Below are positions 1 through 8,705 of a DNA stretch of 64,000 nt, one piece after another. Position numbers and translations under genes: made by a program. Within the stretch, counting starts at the first letter, position 1. The number at the start of each line of letters is the position of its first letter. Under the pieces are notes generated by a model. The model was not told where the DNA came from. It did not search any database and was given only the letters and a program-made list of their open reading frames with translations. The stretch covers positions 1 to 64,000 of the forward strand of contig NZ_JAUKPO010000005.1 in NCBI RefSeq assembly GCF_030503435.1. Direction: 5' to 3'. Source of the stretch: Rhodocytophaga aerolata. GTDB taxonomy: Bacteria; Bacteroidota; Bacteroidia; Cytophagales; 172606-1.

Positions 1-94
1 CTATTATGGCAGATGGAGAAGACAAGTAAAAGGCTGCAACTAATCAGAGCAGATAACGCTTATAGGGGAGATTTTACAGAAGCATCAGCTATTT
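1..94 (+). pseudogene. IS5-type transposase, fragment before the inserted IS
   Basis: Reading frame 1 from the window edge encodes the middle of a DDE transposase (...LIRADNAYRGDFTEASAI), matching the IRAD..YRG.F block of IS5-type transposases. The frame is cut at base 94, where an IS982-type element begins and supplies a TAA stop at 94-96. If bases 95-1124 (IS plus one copy of a 4-bp duplication) are removed, the frame continues without a break into the fragment at 1125-1318 (AI-YGWVVEIAQK). The start of the gene lies outside the window. Non-functional as it stands. Confidence 0.85.
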
Positions 95-1120
95 AACGTG
101 ACTTATGGATTTAAGCAAGCAGTAATATCTGATTGTGTTCAATGAACACAGCTGGTTTATCTTCATAAAAGCAGTAGGCAATCAAAGCGGAGAGCATATG
201 GGCCAGCGCATTGACAGGACTACGATGCCGCGTATGCTCCAAATCAAAAACAGAGGTTAGGATATCATTGACAGATTCAATTAAAGCTCTTTTACGCAGT
301 TTCATATAGTCGCTCAGTTTGATAAGCTTGTTTTTCATTTTGGCTCGCACTTTGGTGACTAGTTGTAAGCCCTGCAGGTAAAACTCTTCAAAGAGTGTGC
401 TCAAGTAGCCTTTATCGGCAAAGCATTGTCCCTGCAGGCCAGCTAACAGGTACTTTAATACATCTTTATTGTTGTCAGCTACATTACCTTGTGTAAAGAG
501 AAAATTGATGATCTGTCCATAGTTGTTGATCACTAAATGCAACTTAAATCCATAAAACCAACCAGTGGAAGTCTTGCCACGTTTAGCAGAGTCTTGAAAG
601 ACTCTGTGAGAATGGATGCGTCTGTTGTCACAGACTACTATCTTTTTAGAGTCAATGAAATACTGATTGCTACGGCGGCTCAACATGGTTTGCATTTTGA
701 GAAATACATACAAGCCCGGCAGCAGACGAGGAAGTAAGGCTACAAACCGCTCATAGCTAATGAGCTGAGGAAAATAGCTTCTCATATCGTTGGCCACTAA
801 GTTCTGGTAGTAGTATTGGAAACATTTATAACCTGAACACTGATAGAAGACAAGGATTGTGAGCAGTTCACTATCATTAACAGTGGGGGTGTTAGTTACT
901 TTGCTCTTAAATTGAGGCTGTGTTTGTTTCCAGGTTTGAAGGGCAATACAAAAATCATCGATGGCGATGAATAAGCTCATAAGCTTGTTTTCTTTATCTT
1001 GCAGTAGCATAAGGTGAAAAAATAAGAGTTAGATGTTTGGCCACACTAAGTTCTTATTTTCTCTCACTTTATGCTACTTAATCTTCTCTTTTATAGTTTA
1101 TTAAATCCATAAGTCACGTT
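95..1120 (-). mobile_element. IS982-family insertion sequence
   Basis: The element is bounded by a perfect 20-bp inverted repeat: bases 95-114 (starts aacgtgacttatgg) and 1101-1120 (ends ccataagtcacgtt). It carries one transposase gene on the minus strand whose stop codon lies inside the left repeat. The same four bases, attt, flank both ends (91-94 and 1121-1124) and fit a target-site duplication; a 5-bp reading (tattt) is also possible because the base next to the boundary is ambiguous. The element is about 1,026 bp, usual for IS982. Intact ends and an unbroken transposase suggest recent insertion. Confidence 0.9.
111..1010 (-). CDS. IS982-family transposase
   Basis: This 299-residue protein shows the IS982 DDE pattern: FIDSKKIVVCDNRR with the first Asp, the RGKTSTGWFYGFKLHLVINNYG block, FADKGYLS with the second Asp, and RALIESVNDIL with the catalytic Glu, followed by the HTRHRS segment and a hydrophobic tail. 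It is full length for the family and has no internal stop, so it is probably active. The start used here gives MLLQDKENK; a second Met at residue 11 (MSLFIAIDDF) is an equally good start. It fills nearly all of the surrounding insertion sequence. Confidence 0.92.
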   Translation of the reverse strand: MLLQDKENKLMSLFIAIDDFCIALQTWKQTQPQFKSKVTNTPTVNDSELLTILVFYQCSGYKCFQYYYQNLVANDMRSYFPQLISYERFVALLPRLLPGLYVFLKMQTMLSRRSNQYFIDSKKIVVCDNRRIHSHRVFQDSAKRGKTSTGWFYGFKLHLVINNYGQIINFLFTQGNVADNNKDVLKYLLAGLQGQCFADKGYLSTLFEEFYLQGLQLVTKVRAKMKNKLIKLSDYMKLRKRALIESVNDILTSVFDLEHTRHRSPVNALAHMLSALIAYCFYEDKPAVFIEHNQILLLA

Positions 1121-1124
1121 ATTT

Positions 1125-1318
1125 ACGGATGGGTAGTAGAAATTGCACAGAAACCTGAAAGCGCAAAAGGTTTTGTCCCACAAAAAGGTAGGTGGCAGGT
1201 AGAAAGAAGTTTTGCCTGGTTGAATTTCTTTAGAAGATTAAGCAAAGACTACGAGAGAACCACGGCTTCTGCTGTAGCTTTCATCCAATTGGCTTTTATT
1301 AGTATCATTTTGGCAAGA
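1125..1318 (+). pseudogene. IS5-type transposase, fragment after the inserted IS
   Basis: The frame starting directly after the duplicated attt reads YGWVVEIAQKPESAKGFVPQKG, then RWQVERSFAWLNFFRRLSKDYE, ending near AFISIILARM. This is the classic C-terminal block of IS5-type transposases, with the catalytic Glu in RWQVERSFAWL. It is the continuation of the fragment at 1-94. There is no stop codon at its natural end: the frame runs straight on into the small gene at 1319, so the right end of the older element seems to have been lost or joined to its neighbour. Confidence 0.8.
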
Positions 1319-1597
1319 ATGCCATACATAATTTTTAAACATGCTCTTAATGGGACAAATGGAGCAATACCAAGTGGTGTATTTATAGAAAAGGAAATAG
1401 CAGAACAATGGATTGCTGAAAATCAATTTACGGGGCTATTAACTAAGTATCCTGTGAATGAAGGTTTGTATGATTGGGCTGTTGCAAATGGATACTTCAC
1501 ACCCAAACGGGAAGATCATAAATCTTCTTATTTCAAACAGACTTTTACCTGTGCTAGTCTGGAGCATTATCATTATGAAAACGGCAAGCAAGATTAG
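1319..1597 (+). CDS. Small DUF7710-like protein, in frame with transposase remnant
   Basis: Counting from the ATG at 1319, this is a 92-residue protein (MPYIIFKHALNGTNGAIPSG...). Its body, with PSGVFIEKEIAEQW, LTKYPVNEGLYDWAV, NGYFTPK and an end near SLEHYHYENG, matches a family I remember as DUF7710, small proteins of unknown function in which KxxAExW, LTxYPxxxxxYDWA and HxHYENG are conserved. The family name is from memory; the motif match is what is seen. No ribosome site is evident, and the frame is open upstream into transposase sequence, so it may now be translated as a transposase-tail fusion (from ATG 1220) or not at all. Confidence 0.6.
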   Translation: MPYIIFKHALNGTNGAIPSGVFIEKEIAEQWIAENQFTGLLTKYPVNEGLYDWAVANGYFTPKREDHKSSYFKQTFTCASLEHYHYENGKQD

Positions 1598-1668
1598 GTC
1601 CTATTTCAAAAGTAATTTGCACATTAATAGCTTAGGTATACAAACTAACTCTTTTCACTTTTCAACTG

Positions 1669-2382
1669 ATGCTACGCTTACTATTTGTTATACATCTTTG
1701 CTGCTTATATAATCAATCTTCCGCTGTCACTACCCCGGCAGACAGTGTATGGCGGGTAAAGAAAACACAGGATTTCCAGTTCAAAGGCGATGGCAGTGCC
1801 AGTAACTGGAACCAGGCCAGTTGGGTAAAGTTAACGCAGCGGAAAGGGAACGGTGTCGCCTATCAGACTCAGGTTAAGCTTCTGTATTCAGAGACCGGTA
1901 TTTACTGCCTGTTTCAATGCGAAGACACGAAGATTACGGCTACCTTAAAGGAAGATTTTGCCGATTTGTATAAGGAAGATGTAATAGAAGTTTTTTTCTG
2001 GACAGACGAGAAAACCCCGCTTTACTTTGAATACGAACTCTCTCCGCTTAATTATGAACTACCCATTCTGGTACCCAACGCCGATGGAACCTTTTTCGGA
2101 TGGCGGCCCTGGCACTACGAAGGCGACCGCAAAACCCGCCATGCCACCCACATCAGCCGGAAAACCTCAGGCGGAGAGGCTGTAACTGGCTGGACAGCGG
2201 AATTTTTTATTCCCTATGCTTTGCTGAAACCCCTACAGAATGTTCCTCCCAAACCTGGTAGTTACTGGCGGGCTAACTTTTACCGCATTGATTACGACAA
2301 GGAATATGCTACCTGGACATGGCAGCCAGTAAAGCAAAGTTTTCATGATTACAAACGCTACGGTACCCTGGTTTTTGAGTAG
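1669..2382 (+). CDS. Secreted CBM9-like carbohydrate-binding domain protein
   Basis: The 237-residue protein begins with a hydrophobic segment that fits a signal peptide (MLRLLFVIHLCCLYNQSSA), so it is probably periplasmic or surface exposed. The rest resembles the DOMON/CBM9-like beta-sandwich family: an early WNQASW element, GIYCLFQCEDTKI, the YKEDVIEVFFW strand, FEYELSP, and a late WTAEFFIPYALL followed by WRANFYRIDYD. Proteins of this kind bind sugars or haem, often as accessory domains of glycan-degrading enzymes; no catalytic domain is attached here. It stands alone downstream of the IS remnants. Confidence 0.7.
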   Translation: MLRLLFVIHLCCLYNQSSAVTTPADSVWRVKKTQDFQFKGDGSASNWNQASWVKLTQRKGNGVAYQTQVKLLYSETGIYCLFQCEDTKITATLKEDFADLYKEDVIEVFFWTDEKTPLYFEYELSPLNYELPILVPNADGTFFGWRPWHYEGDRKTRHATHISRKTSGGEAVTGWTAEFFIPYALLKPLQNVPPKPGSYWRANFYRIDYDKEYATWTWQPVKQSFHDYKRYGTLVFE

Positions 2383-2434
2383 AGCTTGCTAAGCCAAGAT
2401 TGCTAAAAATCAATCCAATTACAGCTAACTAACA

Positions 2435-3121
2435 TCATTCCTGCTTCAGAGGAAGTGGCACATCTGTATTTTTAGGTAGTTTTCTTTTTCGTTTCAAAGA
2501 CTTGTAATCAATCAGATAGAGTAATGAGGCACTGATAACCTGGTTTTTTGAAGCACTATAGGGAATACTATTCCTAGAATTCAAAATATTGCTTAAGCCA
2601 TGCGAAATTCTGCCTTCCAGTTGCAGAATACCAAATTTAAATTGTCGATGAATCCCTATTCCGGCCAGAAAACCTAGATCAAACCGGTTGTCTGCATTTG
2701 TAAAGGTATAGCTTTTTGACTCTACTTTACTATCAACGGTTATAACCTCTTTGGCAGAAATACCATAGCCAAGATACGGTCCCAAATTTAAAAATATATT
2801 TGATTTCTCAGTACCCGCATAGAAATGACTCATAAATGGCAGCTCTATGTATTGAATTGTCCGGTTATAGGAATTCACACTGTCTTTTACCTCTTTAAAC
2901 CCTTTCTGTGTGAAAGTTAATTCAAGTTGAACTCCTGCATGCTTCTCTTCAAAATGTTGAAAAACTACGCCTGCATTATAAAAAATCATTACCTGTTGCT
3001 GAAAAGAAGGGGTAAAAGCAACTTGCGTAAAATTCGGGCCTGCTTTAACGCCAATATAGGTTTGAGCTGTAGAAGAAAAGAAAGGATAGAGTAATAGACT
3101 GGCAAGAAATAGTAGCCTCAT
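2435..3121 (-). CDS. Outer membrane beta-barrel protein, PorT-like
   Basis: A 228-residue protein with a clear signal peptide (MRLLFLASLLLYPFFSSTAQT). It then opens with YIGVKAGPNFTQVAF and continues with alternating hydrophobic strands, for example GVQLELTFTQKGF, SNIFLNLGPYLGYGIS and RFDLGFLAGIGI. This is the pattern of the small 8-stranded outer membrane barrels (OMP_b-brl_2/PorT type) that are abundant in Bacteroidota. The role is unknown. It is divergently arranged with the flavin oxidoreductase at 3301 across a 179-bp gap that must hold both promoters. The last 25 residues are basic and may be periplasmic. Confidence 0.75.
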   Translation of the reverse strand: MRLLFLASLLLYPFFSSTAQTYIGVKAGPNFTQVAFTPSFQQQVMIFYNAGVVFQHFEEKHAGVQLELTFTQKGFKEVKDSVNSYNRTIQYIELPFMSHFYAGTEKSNIFLNLGPYLGYGISAKEVITVDSKVESKSYTFTNADNRFDLGFLAGIGIHRQFKFGILQLEGRISHGLSNILNSRNSIPYSASKNQVISASLLYLIDYKSLKRKRKLPKNTDVPLPLKQE

Positions 3122-3300
3122 GAATATACTTTTAGAAAAGTAAAGATAAATATTTTTTTCTTTACCATTTGTCTGATGATTGCCTTAGTAGCCCATACGT
3201 TCATTTATTCAAGAACTATACTGATATATTTTACACCTTCAAAAGAACATAATGGACAGCAAAAATGTATTAGAAGATAGTTAACTAACCATATCAACTA

Positions 3301-4395
3301 ATGCCTACACTTTTTAGTCCACTAACCATCAGAAGTATTCAGCTGAAAAACCGGATTGTTGTATCGCCTATGTGCCAGTATTCCAGCCAGGATGGCTTTT
3401 CTACTGACTGGCATCTGGTACACCTGGGAAGCCGCGCCGTAGGAGGTGCCGGTTTAATTATATTTGAAGCAACCGGGGTTTCCTCCGAAGGAAGAATATC
3501 GCCCGACGATCTGGGAATCTGGAAAGATGAACACATCGAAGGGCTAAAACGGATTACCAGCTTTATTGCGTCACAAGGTTCTATCGCCGGTATCCAGCTG
3601 GCGCATGCCGGCCGTAAAGCCTCTACGTATAGTCCCTGGAAAGGGCACACAGGAATTTCATTAGAGCAAGGGGGCTGGCAAACGGTAGCACCTAGCGCCA
3701 TTCCTTTTTCTGAAAATTATCCGCAACCCATCGCTTTAACCGATGAAGGTATTCAAAAAGTGATTACCGATTTTAAAGCGGCCGCCGTTCGGGCACTGGA
3801 AGCAGGTTTTCAGGTGGTGGAAATACACGCTGCGCATGGCTATCTGTTGCATGAGTTTTACTCGCCGTTAAGCAACCAGCGGACCGATGCCTATGGCGGT
3901 TCTTTTGAAAACCGGATTCGCTTACTCCTCGAAGTAATTGTTGGTGTACAGGAAGTATGGCCGGAAACTTATCCCTTATTCGTACGCATTTCCGCCACCG
4001 ACTGGACGGAAGGCGGCTGGACTAGCGATGATTCGGTTGCCCTGGCAGCTATATTGAAAACCAAAGGTGTTGACCTGATAGATTGCTCCACTGGAGGGAA
4101 TGTGCCCCGTGCCAAAATTCCGGTAGGTCCTGGCTATCAGGTGGAGTTTGCTGAACAGATAAAAAGAGAAACCGGCATCTTAACCGGGGCTGTGGGGATG
4201 ATTACTACGCCAGAGCAGGCACAAGGCATTATCGAAACCGAGCAGGCAGATGTTGTATTACTAGCCAGAGAATTTTTAAGAGATGCCTATTTTCCGCTAA
4301 CTGCTGCCCAGGAACTAGGCTATGACGTTCCCTGGCCAATCCAATACCAGAGAGCCAAACCTGCCCTCAAAATACCTGTGTCTAAAGCAGACTAG
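3301..4395 (+). CDS. NADH:flavin oxidoreductase, YqjM-type old yellow enzyme
   Basis: A 364-residue FMN-dependent TIM-barrel ene-reductase. Features seen: the YqjM-class N-terminus SPMCQYSSQDG with Cys25 and Tyr27, HAGRKAS, the substrate-binding pair in HAAHGYLLHEFYSP (His176 and His179), the NQRTDAYGGSFENR signature, and the C-terminal FMN phosphate region (GILTGAVGMI). Members reduce activated C=C bonds of enones, maleimides and similar electrophiles with NADPH or NADH, often in oxidative or xenobiotic stress. The physiological substrate cannot be told from sequence. It is convergent with the LLM oxidoreductase at 4524, with a strong hairpin between them. Confidence 0.9.
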   Translation: MPTLFSPLTIRSIQLKNRIVVSPMCQYSSQDGFSTDWHLVHLGSRAVGGAGLIIFEATGVSSEGRISPDDLGIWKDEHIEGLKRITSFIASQGSIAGIQLAHAGRKASTYSPWKGHTGISLEQGGWQTVAPSAIPFSENYPQPIALTDEGIQKVITDFKAAAVRALEAGFQVVEIHAAHGYLLHEFYSPLSNQRTDAYGGSFENRIRLLLEVIVGVQEVWPETYPLFVRISATDWTEGGWTSDDSVALAAILKTKGVDLIDCSTGGNVPRAKIPVGPGYQVEFAEQIKRETGILTGAVGMITTPEQAQGIIETEQADVVLLAREFLRDAYFPLTAAQELGYDVPWPIQYQRAKPALKIPVSKAD

Positions 4396-4433
4396 GTATA
4401 AAGTATAGTTTCCCAAAATGGAGAACAAACAGA

Positions 4434-4502
4434 AGAACAAGGAATAGTGAATACAGAAACAAGAGATACCTTTTTCCTTCCATATTCACTATTCCTTGTT
4501 CT
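4434..4502. terminator. Long hairpin between convergent genes
   Basis: Bases 4434-4453 and 4483-4502 form a perfect 20-bp inverted repeat around a 29-base loop. It lies between two converging genes, so it can serve as a terminator for both. The loop contains a short T run but there is no T tract after the stem. Confidence 0.6.
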
Positions 4503-4523
4503 TTGTAAGTATTCAACAGATGC

Positions 4524-5567
4524 TTATACAACTTCTTTCCGGAGTGCCTTACGTACAGCGGGCGCTACCTGAGTGCCAAACAATTCGATGGATCGCAGCA
4601 CCTGGGCATGCGGTATAGGGCCAACCGTCATCTGCGCCAGGAACCTGGTATGCCCAAACAACTCGTATTCATACAGAATTTTATCAATCACCTGCTGCGG
4701 ACTACCTACCAGCAGCGAACCTGTTTGAGAACGCATGTACTCATATTGCTCCCGGTTCATGGCTGGCCAGCCACGCTCCTTCCCTATCCGCGACATAGTT
4801 TGTGCATACGAAGGATAAAACTGATCGGCAGCCTGTTGAGAAGTATCCGCAACAAATGTGTGTGAATTAATTCCAATGCCCAGTTTATCAGGTGCATGCC
4901 CGGCTTCTCTGGCTACCTGGCGGTAAAAGCCAACATGTGGGGCAAACCTGTCTGGAGTGCCGCCAATAATAGCCAGAGCCATTGGTAAACCCAGGTTTGC
5001 CGCTCTGGCAATAGACTGCGGTGTTCCGCCAATAGCAATCCAGATGGGTAACTTCTTTTGGTGTGGCCGTGGGTATACCCCTAAATTGGCAATAGATGGC
5101 CGGTGCTTGCCTTCCCAGGTTATTTTTTCTTCCTGGTTTAGCTTGATAAGCAGGTCCAGTTTCTCAGCAAACAGTTCGTCATACAGAGTAAGGTCGTAGC
5201 CAAACAAGGGGAAAGATTCAATAAAAGAACCCCGGCCTGCCATAATTTCGGCCCGTCCGGAAGAAAGCAGATCGACGGTGGCAAACGATTGAAATACGCG
5301 TACCGGATCATCCGAACTGAGCACCGTAACAGCACTGGATAACTTAATATTTTTTGTGCGCTGAGAGGCAGCCGCCAGTATAACTGCCGGAGCAGACACT
5401 GCATAATCCGGGCGGTGATGTTCCCCAACCGCAAATACATCGAGCCCTAACTGGTCGGCAAGCTCAATCTCTTCGATCAGGTTTATAATGCGTTCCTGAA
5501 AACTTAACACTTTCCCGGTATGCGGATCGGTGCCTACCTCGGCAAATGAATATATACCTAATTCCAT
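4524..5567 (-). CDS. LLM-class flavin-dependent oxidoreductase
   Basis: A 347-residue luciferase-like monooxygenase (F420- or FMN-binding TIM barrel). It begins with [12 protein letters not shown], has the [20 protein letters not shown] block with the His-His pair typical of the family, then [31 protein letters not shown] and the [11 protein letters not shown] segment. Such enzymes hydroxylate or desulfonate small molecules, but the substrate is not predictable. The gene converges on the old-yellow-enzyme gene, a common pairing of flavin enzymes that may reflect shared chemistry rather than co-transcription. Confidence 0.85.
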   Translation of the reverse strand: MELGIYSFAEVGTDPHTGKVLSFQERIINLIEEIELADQLGLDVFAVGEHHRPDYAVSAPAVILAAASQRTKNIKLSSAVTVLSSDDPVRVFQSFATVDLLSSGRAEIMAGRGSFIESFPLFGYDLTLYDELFAEKLDLLIKLNQEEKITWEGKHRPSIANLGVYPRPHQKKLPIWIAIGGTPQSIARAANLGLPMALAIIGGTPDRFAPHVGFYRQVAREAGHAPDKLGIGINSHTFVADTSQQAADQFYPSYAQTMSRIGKERGWPAMNREQYEYMRSQTGSLLVGSPQQVIDKILYEYELFGHTRFLAQMTVGPIPHAQVLRSIELFGTQVAPAVRKALRKEVV

Positions 5568-5770
5568 GAGTCTATAATTTTGGTCATAACATGGAAAAAG
5601 ACAATTTCATTCCACCACTTGCAGAAGGATCAGCTGGCAGCCGAATAAGCGTTTGCCAGAAAGACAGTTGCTTTTATAAACAAGCAGGAGCAGCAGGAGT
5701 AATGGGGCAAAGTCCTTTCACCAGTTACTGCTGACAGCAACCGGTTAGTAACGAATTCTTACGCTACAAC

Positions 5771-6103
5771 TTATTCGCCTGCCGGAGCTACATCAAACTC
5801 ATAGTTCCAGATAATGATGTAAGCATCTCCGGAAGTATCTTTCTGATGGGCTGGAGCGTAGTTTTTTGCGATGAATTTGCGTAGGCCAGTCAATGGTTTG
5901 CCTATCTGCATGTAATATGCAATTTCTTCAAGCTCTTGGGCTGAAGTAAAAAAATGCACATAGGTTTCATCCTGCACCGAGAACTCCACATGCCCTCCGA
6001 CCAAACGTTGCCGGGTATTTGTCAGCAAGTTTGACTGTTTAATAGTAACCTTCTTATCCAATGTTTCGGGATAATTAATTGTTGGTTGATATTTCATAAA
6101 CAT
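5771..6103 (-). CDS. Hypothetical protein
   Basis: A 110-residue soluble protein with no signal peptide or membrane segment; the likely start is either MFMKYQ or the second Met (MKYQPTINYPETL). It has a beta-rich middle (GGHVEFSVQDETYVHFF) and an amphipathic helix (SAQELEEIAYYMQIG). I do not recognise the family. It is a single gene with about 200 bp of unassigned sequence before the LLM gene and a degraded kinase fragment upstream. Codon use looks ordinary for the window. Confidence 0.55.
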   Translation of the reverse strand: MFMKYQPTINYPETLDKKVTIKQSNLLTNTRQRLVGGHVEFSVQDETYVHFFTSAQELEEIAYYMQIGKPLTGLRKFIAKNYAPAHQKDTSGDAYIIIWNYEFDVAPAGE

Positions 6104-6212
6104 GAAAACGTTAAACTATTCTGAATGTTACTATACGGAAAAAGTTGAATTAGGTAGACAGCCTATATAAATTTTTTTAATGGGCTGATCTATACTAAAC
6201 AGAGGCTGATTG

Positions 6213-6350
6213 CTAGGGAGTTTTTAGCGGCTCATCTCTCAAATAAGCAATAAACGTAGTGCCTTTTCCCAGGTAACTTTCCAGCTCAGTTTTACCACCA
6301 TTGGTCTCCATTATCCGCTTTGCCATACATAGGCTGATGTCTTGTATGAT
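6213..6350 (-). pseudogene. Histidine kinase C-terminal remnant
   Basis: On the minus strand the bases ending at the TAG of 6213-6215 encode CMAKRIMETNGGKTELES followed by YLGKGTTFIAYL. This is the end of a GHKL ATPase domain (normally ..GLxxAKRIMExxGG.I...S..GKGTTF). Upstream the frame loses similarity and meets a stop after about 45 codons, so only the last 40 or so residues of a sensor kinase survive. The rest has been deleted. It shares no frame with the genes on either side. Confidence 0.75.
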
Positions 6351-6445
6351 ACTTTGTAGAAGGAGTAACTATTCTTCATACATTTTCCTATGCTCGGTCA
6401 GCGATTATTCCACGTTGCTTCCAGGTGTAGTGATTGCTGTTTGCG

Positions 6446-8293
6446 TTAAGCCAGTATACACATTCCTGCCGGGGGCAGATCCAGCCGGATAACGGAGCGG
6501 CCATCTTTCATATTAATAGGTACTGTTTGGCCAGACGGAGGATTCTTCAACTGCTCATCTGTCCAGTCGCTGCGGTAGAGATAGGTTAAAAAGGATACTC
6601 CGGCATGTAAGGAGGCATCAATGGTTACCTCAGCACCCCGGCTTTCAGTGCCGTTGGTGTTCAGTGCCACTATTACTTCCTGCTGGGCCAGAATCCGTGA
6701 CCAGGCTGTTAATTCGCCTGCACCCGGAATGGCAAAAGGCCTATCCAGAAAAGAAGTTTCGCGCAGGTATTGCCGCCCCTTCCGCAAAGCCAGGCCTATT
6801 AGATTGTTCTGCCCCCGTACCCTGGCAACAGCCGCAATGCGCAAATACGTTGGATGCTCTGTGTCGAAAAAATGACAGCCAGCTGTAAAAAATGCACCAA
6901 AACTACCGCCAAACATAGATTCCCGGATAAAGCGGTCTTCAAAGCCTTCATCGATGCTTGTATCCAGGTTATCTTTTGTTCCATCAAAGGCTTGCTCTGT
7001 GCCATAATACAGGCAAGGCACTCCTAAGGTAGTAAGCTGAATGGCTACTGCATGAGCTGATTGCTCATAGCGGCTGGCAATGGTATTGTGCGCTGCAAAC
7101 CGGTGTTTGTCCCGGCCAACCATATCATGGTCGTCGAGCACCGAAATATGGTAACGGCCGGTTTCGCGGTGTGTACCCAGAATATCGTGCCCCTGAAACT
7201 GAGTAAAAAATTCACTGGCTGGTGTTAATCCTTTGGCCATCCCAGTGAGCCTGGCGGCGGGAACGCCAATATCAAGTACAGCATCCAGGTTTCTGCCAAA
7301 TATTTCCAGGTAATCTCTGGCCATGGTTTCTCCACCCGTTACTTCACCCAGCAGTAAGAAATTATTTTTCCCGATAGATTCACAATACTCATGAATGGCC
7401 CCGCAAAAGTTACGGGACGCTTCAAATGACACATGCTTGACTGTATCAATCCGGAACCCATCACAGTCACTGAGGGCAATCCAGTACTGGTATACCTTAA
7501 TCAATGCCGACAAGGCCTCTCCTTTTTGCAAGTCTAGGTCTTTCAGATCAAAAAAATCTCCCCTTCTAAACTCAGTATCCGGGTGCAATGGATTTTCCCA
7601 GGGTTCGGGGTCCCACTTCCCGATTTGTCCTGCCCGGCTATACCAGGTGAGATTTTGAAACTCTTGTGGCCATACCCCATCCGATTCGCCACTAATTGTA
7701 GCTGTACTCTGCCCGTCGGCCGCCCGCCAGCTGTGAAAGGGATAGGGAGGTTGGTAGCGGTATGGCATGGTGGTATGGGCAGTACCCTGGTTATCATAAA
7801 ACCAGTTATTTCCACTATGGTTATAAATTACATCTAACAATACATACATGCCCCGCTCGTGTGCAGCATCTACCAGATCACGCAAATCCTGGCGGGTGCC
7901 AAAACGGGGATCTACTTCCATAAAATGCTGTATGCCATAGCCATGGTAAGTGTCCAGATCTGGCCGTTGCCTGAAAACAGGGCCTATCCATAAGGCGGTA
8001 ATCCCAAGGTTTTGCAGATATGCCAGCTTACTCTGGATACCTTTCAGTGTTCCTCCCTGAAAATCTTTGCCTGCCCGTTGCCAGGCGGCACGGTCGGTGG
8101 CGGTATGTAAGCCTGGTTGTGAGCGGTCAAAAAGAGATCTGCTTGTTTCTCTTGCATCACTGAAGCGGTCTGGTAAGAGGAAATACAAGAACTGGTCGCG
8201 CCAGTCGGCAGGGCTTGGTTCTACCTTTCCTCTAGGAGTTAAATTGGCTGCAGCTAAGGTGCTGGGGGCGGTAGGTTCTATGATGGTAGGCAT
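6446..8293 (-). CDS. GH13 alpha-amylase-family glycosidase
   Basis: A 615-residue enzyme with the four GH13 regions. Region I is DVIYNHSG, region II is GFRIDTVKH with the nucleophile Asp283, region III is LLGEVTGG with the acid/base Glu317, and region IV is LDDHDM with His389 and Asp390. An N-terminal stretch (DWRDQFLYFLLPDRFSD) and the DTYHGYGIQHF segment are typical of amylases of the neopullulanase/maltogenic group. There is no signal peptide, so it likely acts in the cytoplasm on stored or imported alpha-glucans. The C-terminal 80 residues fit the small beta-domain C. Confidence 0.88.
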   Translation of the reverse strand: MPTIIEPTAPSTLAAANLTPRGKVEPSPADWRDQFLYFLLPDRFSDARETSRSLFDRSQPGLHTATDRAAWQRAGKDFQGGTLKGIQSKLAYLQNLGITALWIGPVFRQRPDLDTYHGYGIQHFMEVDPRFGTRQDLRDLVDAAHERGMYVLLDVIYNHSGNNWFYDNQGTAHTTMPYRYQPPYPFHSWRAADGQSTATISGESDGVWPQEFQNLTWYSRAGQIGKWDPEPWENPLHPDTEFRRGDFFDLKDLDLQKGEALSALIKVYQYWIALSDCDGFRIDTVKHVSFEASRNFCGAIHEYCESIGKNNFLLLGEVTGGETMARDYLEIFGRNLDAVLDIGVPAARLTGMAKGLTPASEFFTQFQGHDILGTHRETGRYHISVLDDHDMVGRDKHRFAAHNTIASRYEQSAHAVAIQLTTLGVPCLYYGTEQAFDGTKDNLDTSIDEGFEDRFIRESMFGGSFGAFFTAGCHFFDTEHPTYLRIAAVARVRGQNNLIGLALRKGRQYLRETSFLDRPFAIPGAGELTAWSRILAQQEVIVALNTNGTESRGAEVTIDASLHAGVSFLTYLYRSDWTDEQLKNPPSGQTVPINMKDGRSVIRLDLPPAGMCILA

Positions 8294-8705
8294 CGGAAAA
8301 GTGGTTTAGCAGGTATTGAATTTAATTGATAGAAGGGCAAGCCAGGCAACAAAGTATCTATTCCAAAATACCAATTCTCTCTAAGGAAATAAATACCTGT
8401 GCCTAAGTATTTTTCTGTTTAACAAGCATTCCCGGTCATTAGAAAACACCCTAAATTTCAGGCATAATTTTCTGGCTTACCCCGGTTGGCCTGCTTATTT
8501 ACAGGAAGTTACCCGATCATAGCAGCAACGAAATTTCTACGCAGCAAGCATTAATTCTTGCTTAGGTACATACCCTAGCCGCTTCTTGCCATGCAAAGTA
8601 AACCTGATAAAAATCATCCCATGCCATGACAAATCCCAGTGTTTTCCTGACTGGTTTACAGGAAATTAGTACCATAGGTTGAAGGCTTTCCTAAACTTCC
8701 AGGTC
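8294..8705. other. Intergenic region between divergent genes
   Basis: This 412-bp gap separates the amylase and the first universal stress protein, which point away from each other, so it must contain two promoters. I see a short hairpin at 8643-8665 (7-bp arms tttcctg/caggaaa) close to the stress-protein start. I found no coding sequence and no convincing Bacteroidota -33/-7 pair. Confidence 0.4.
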
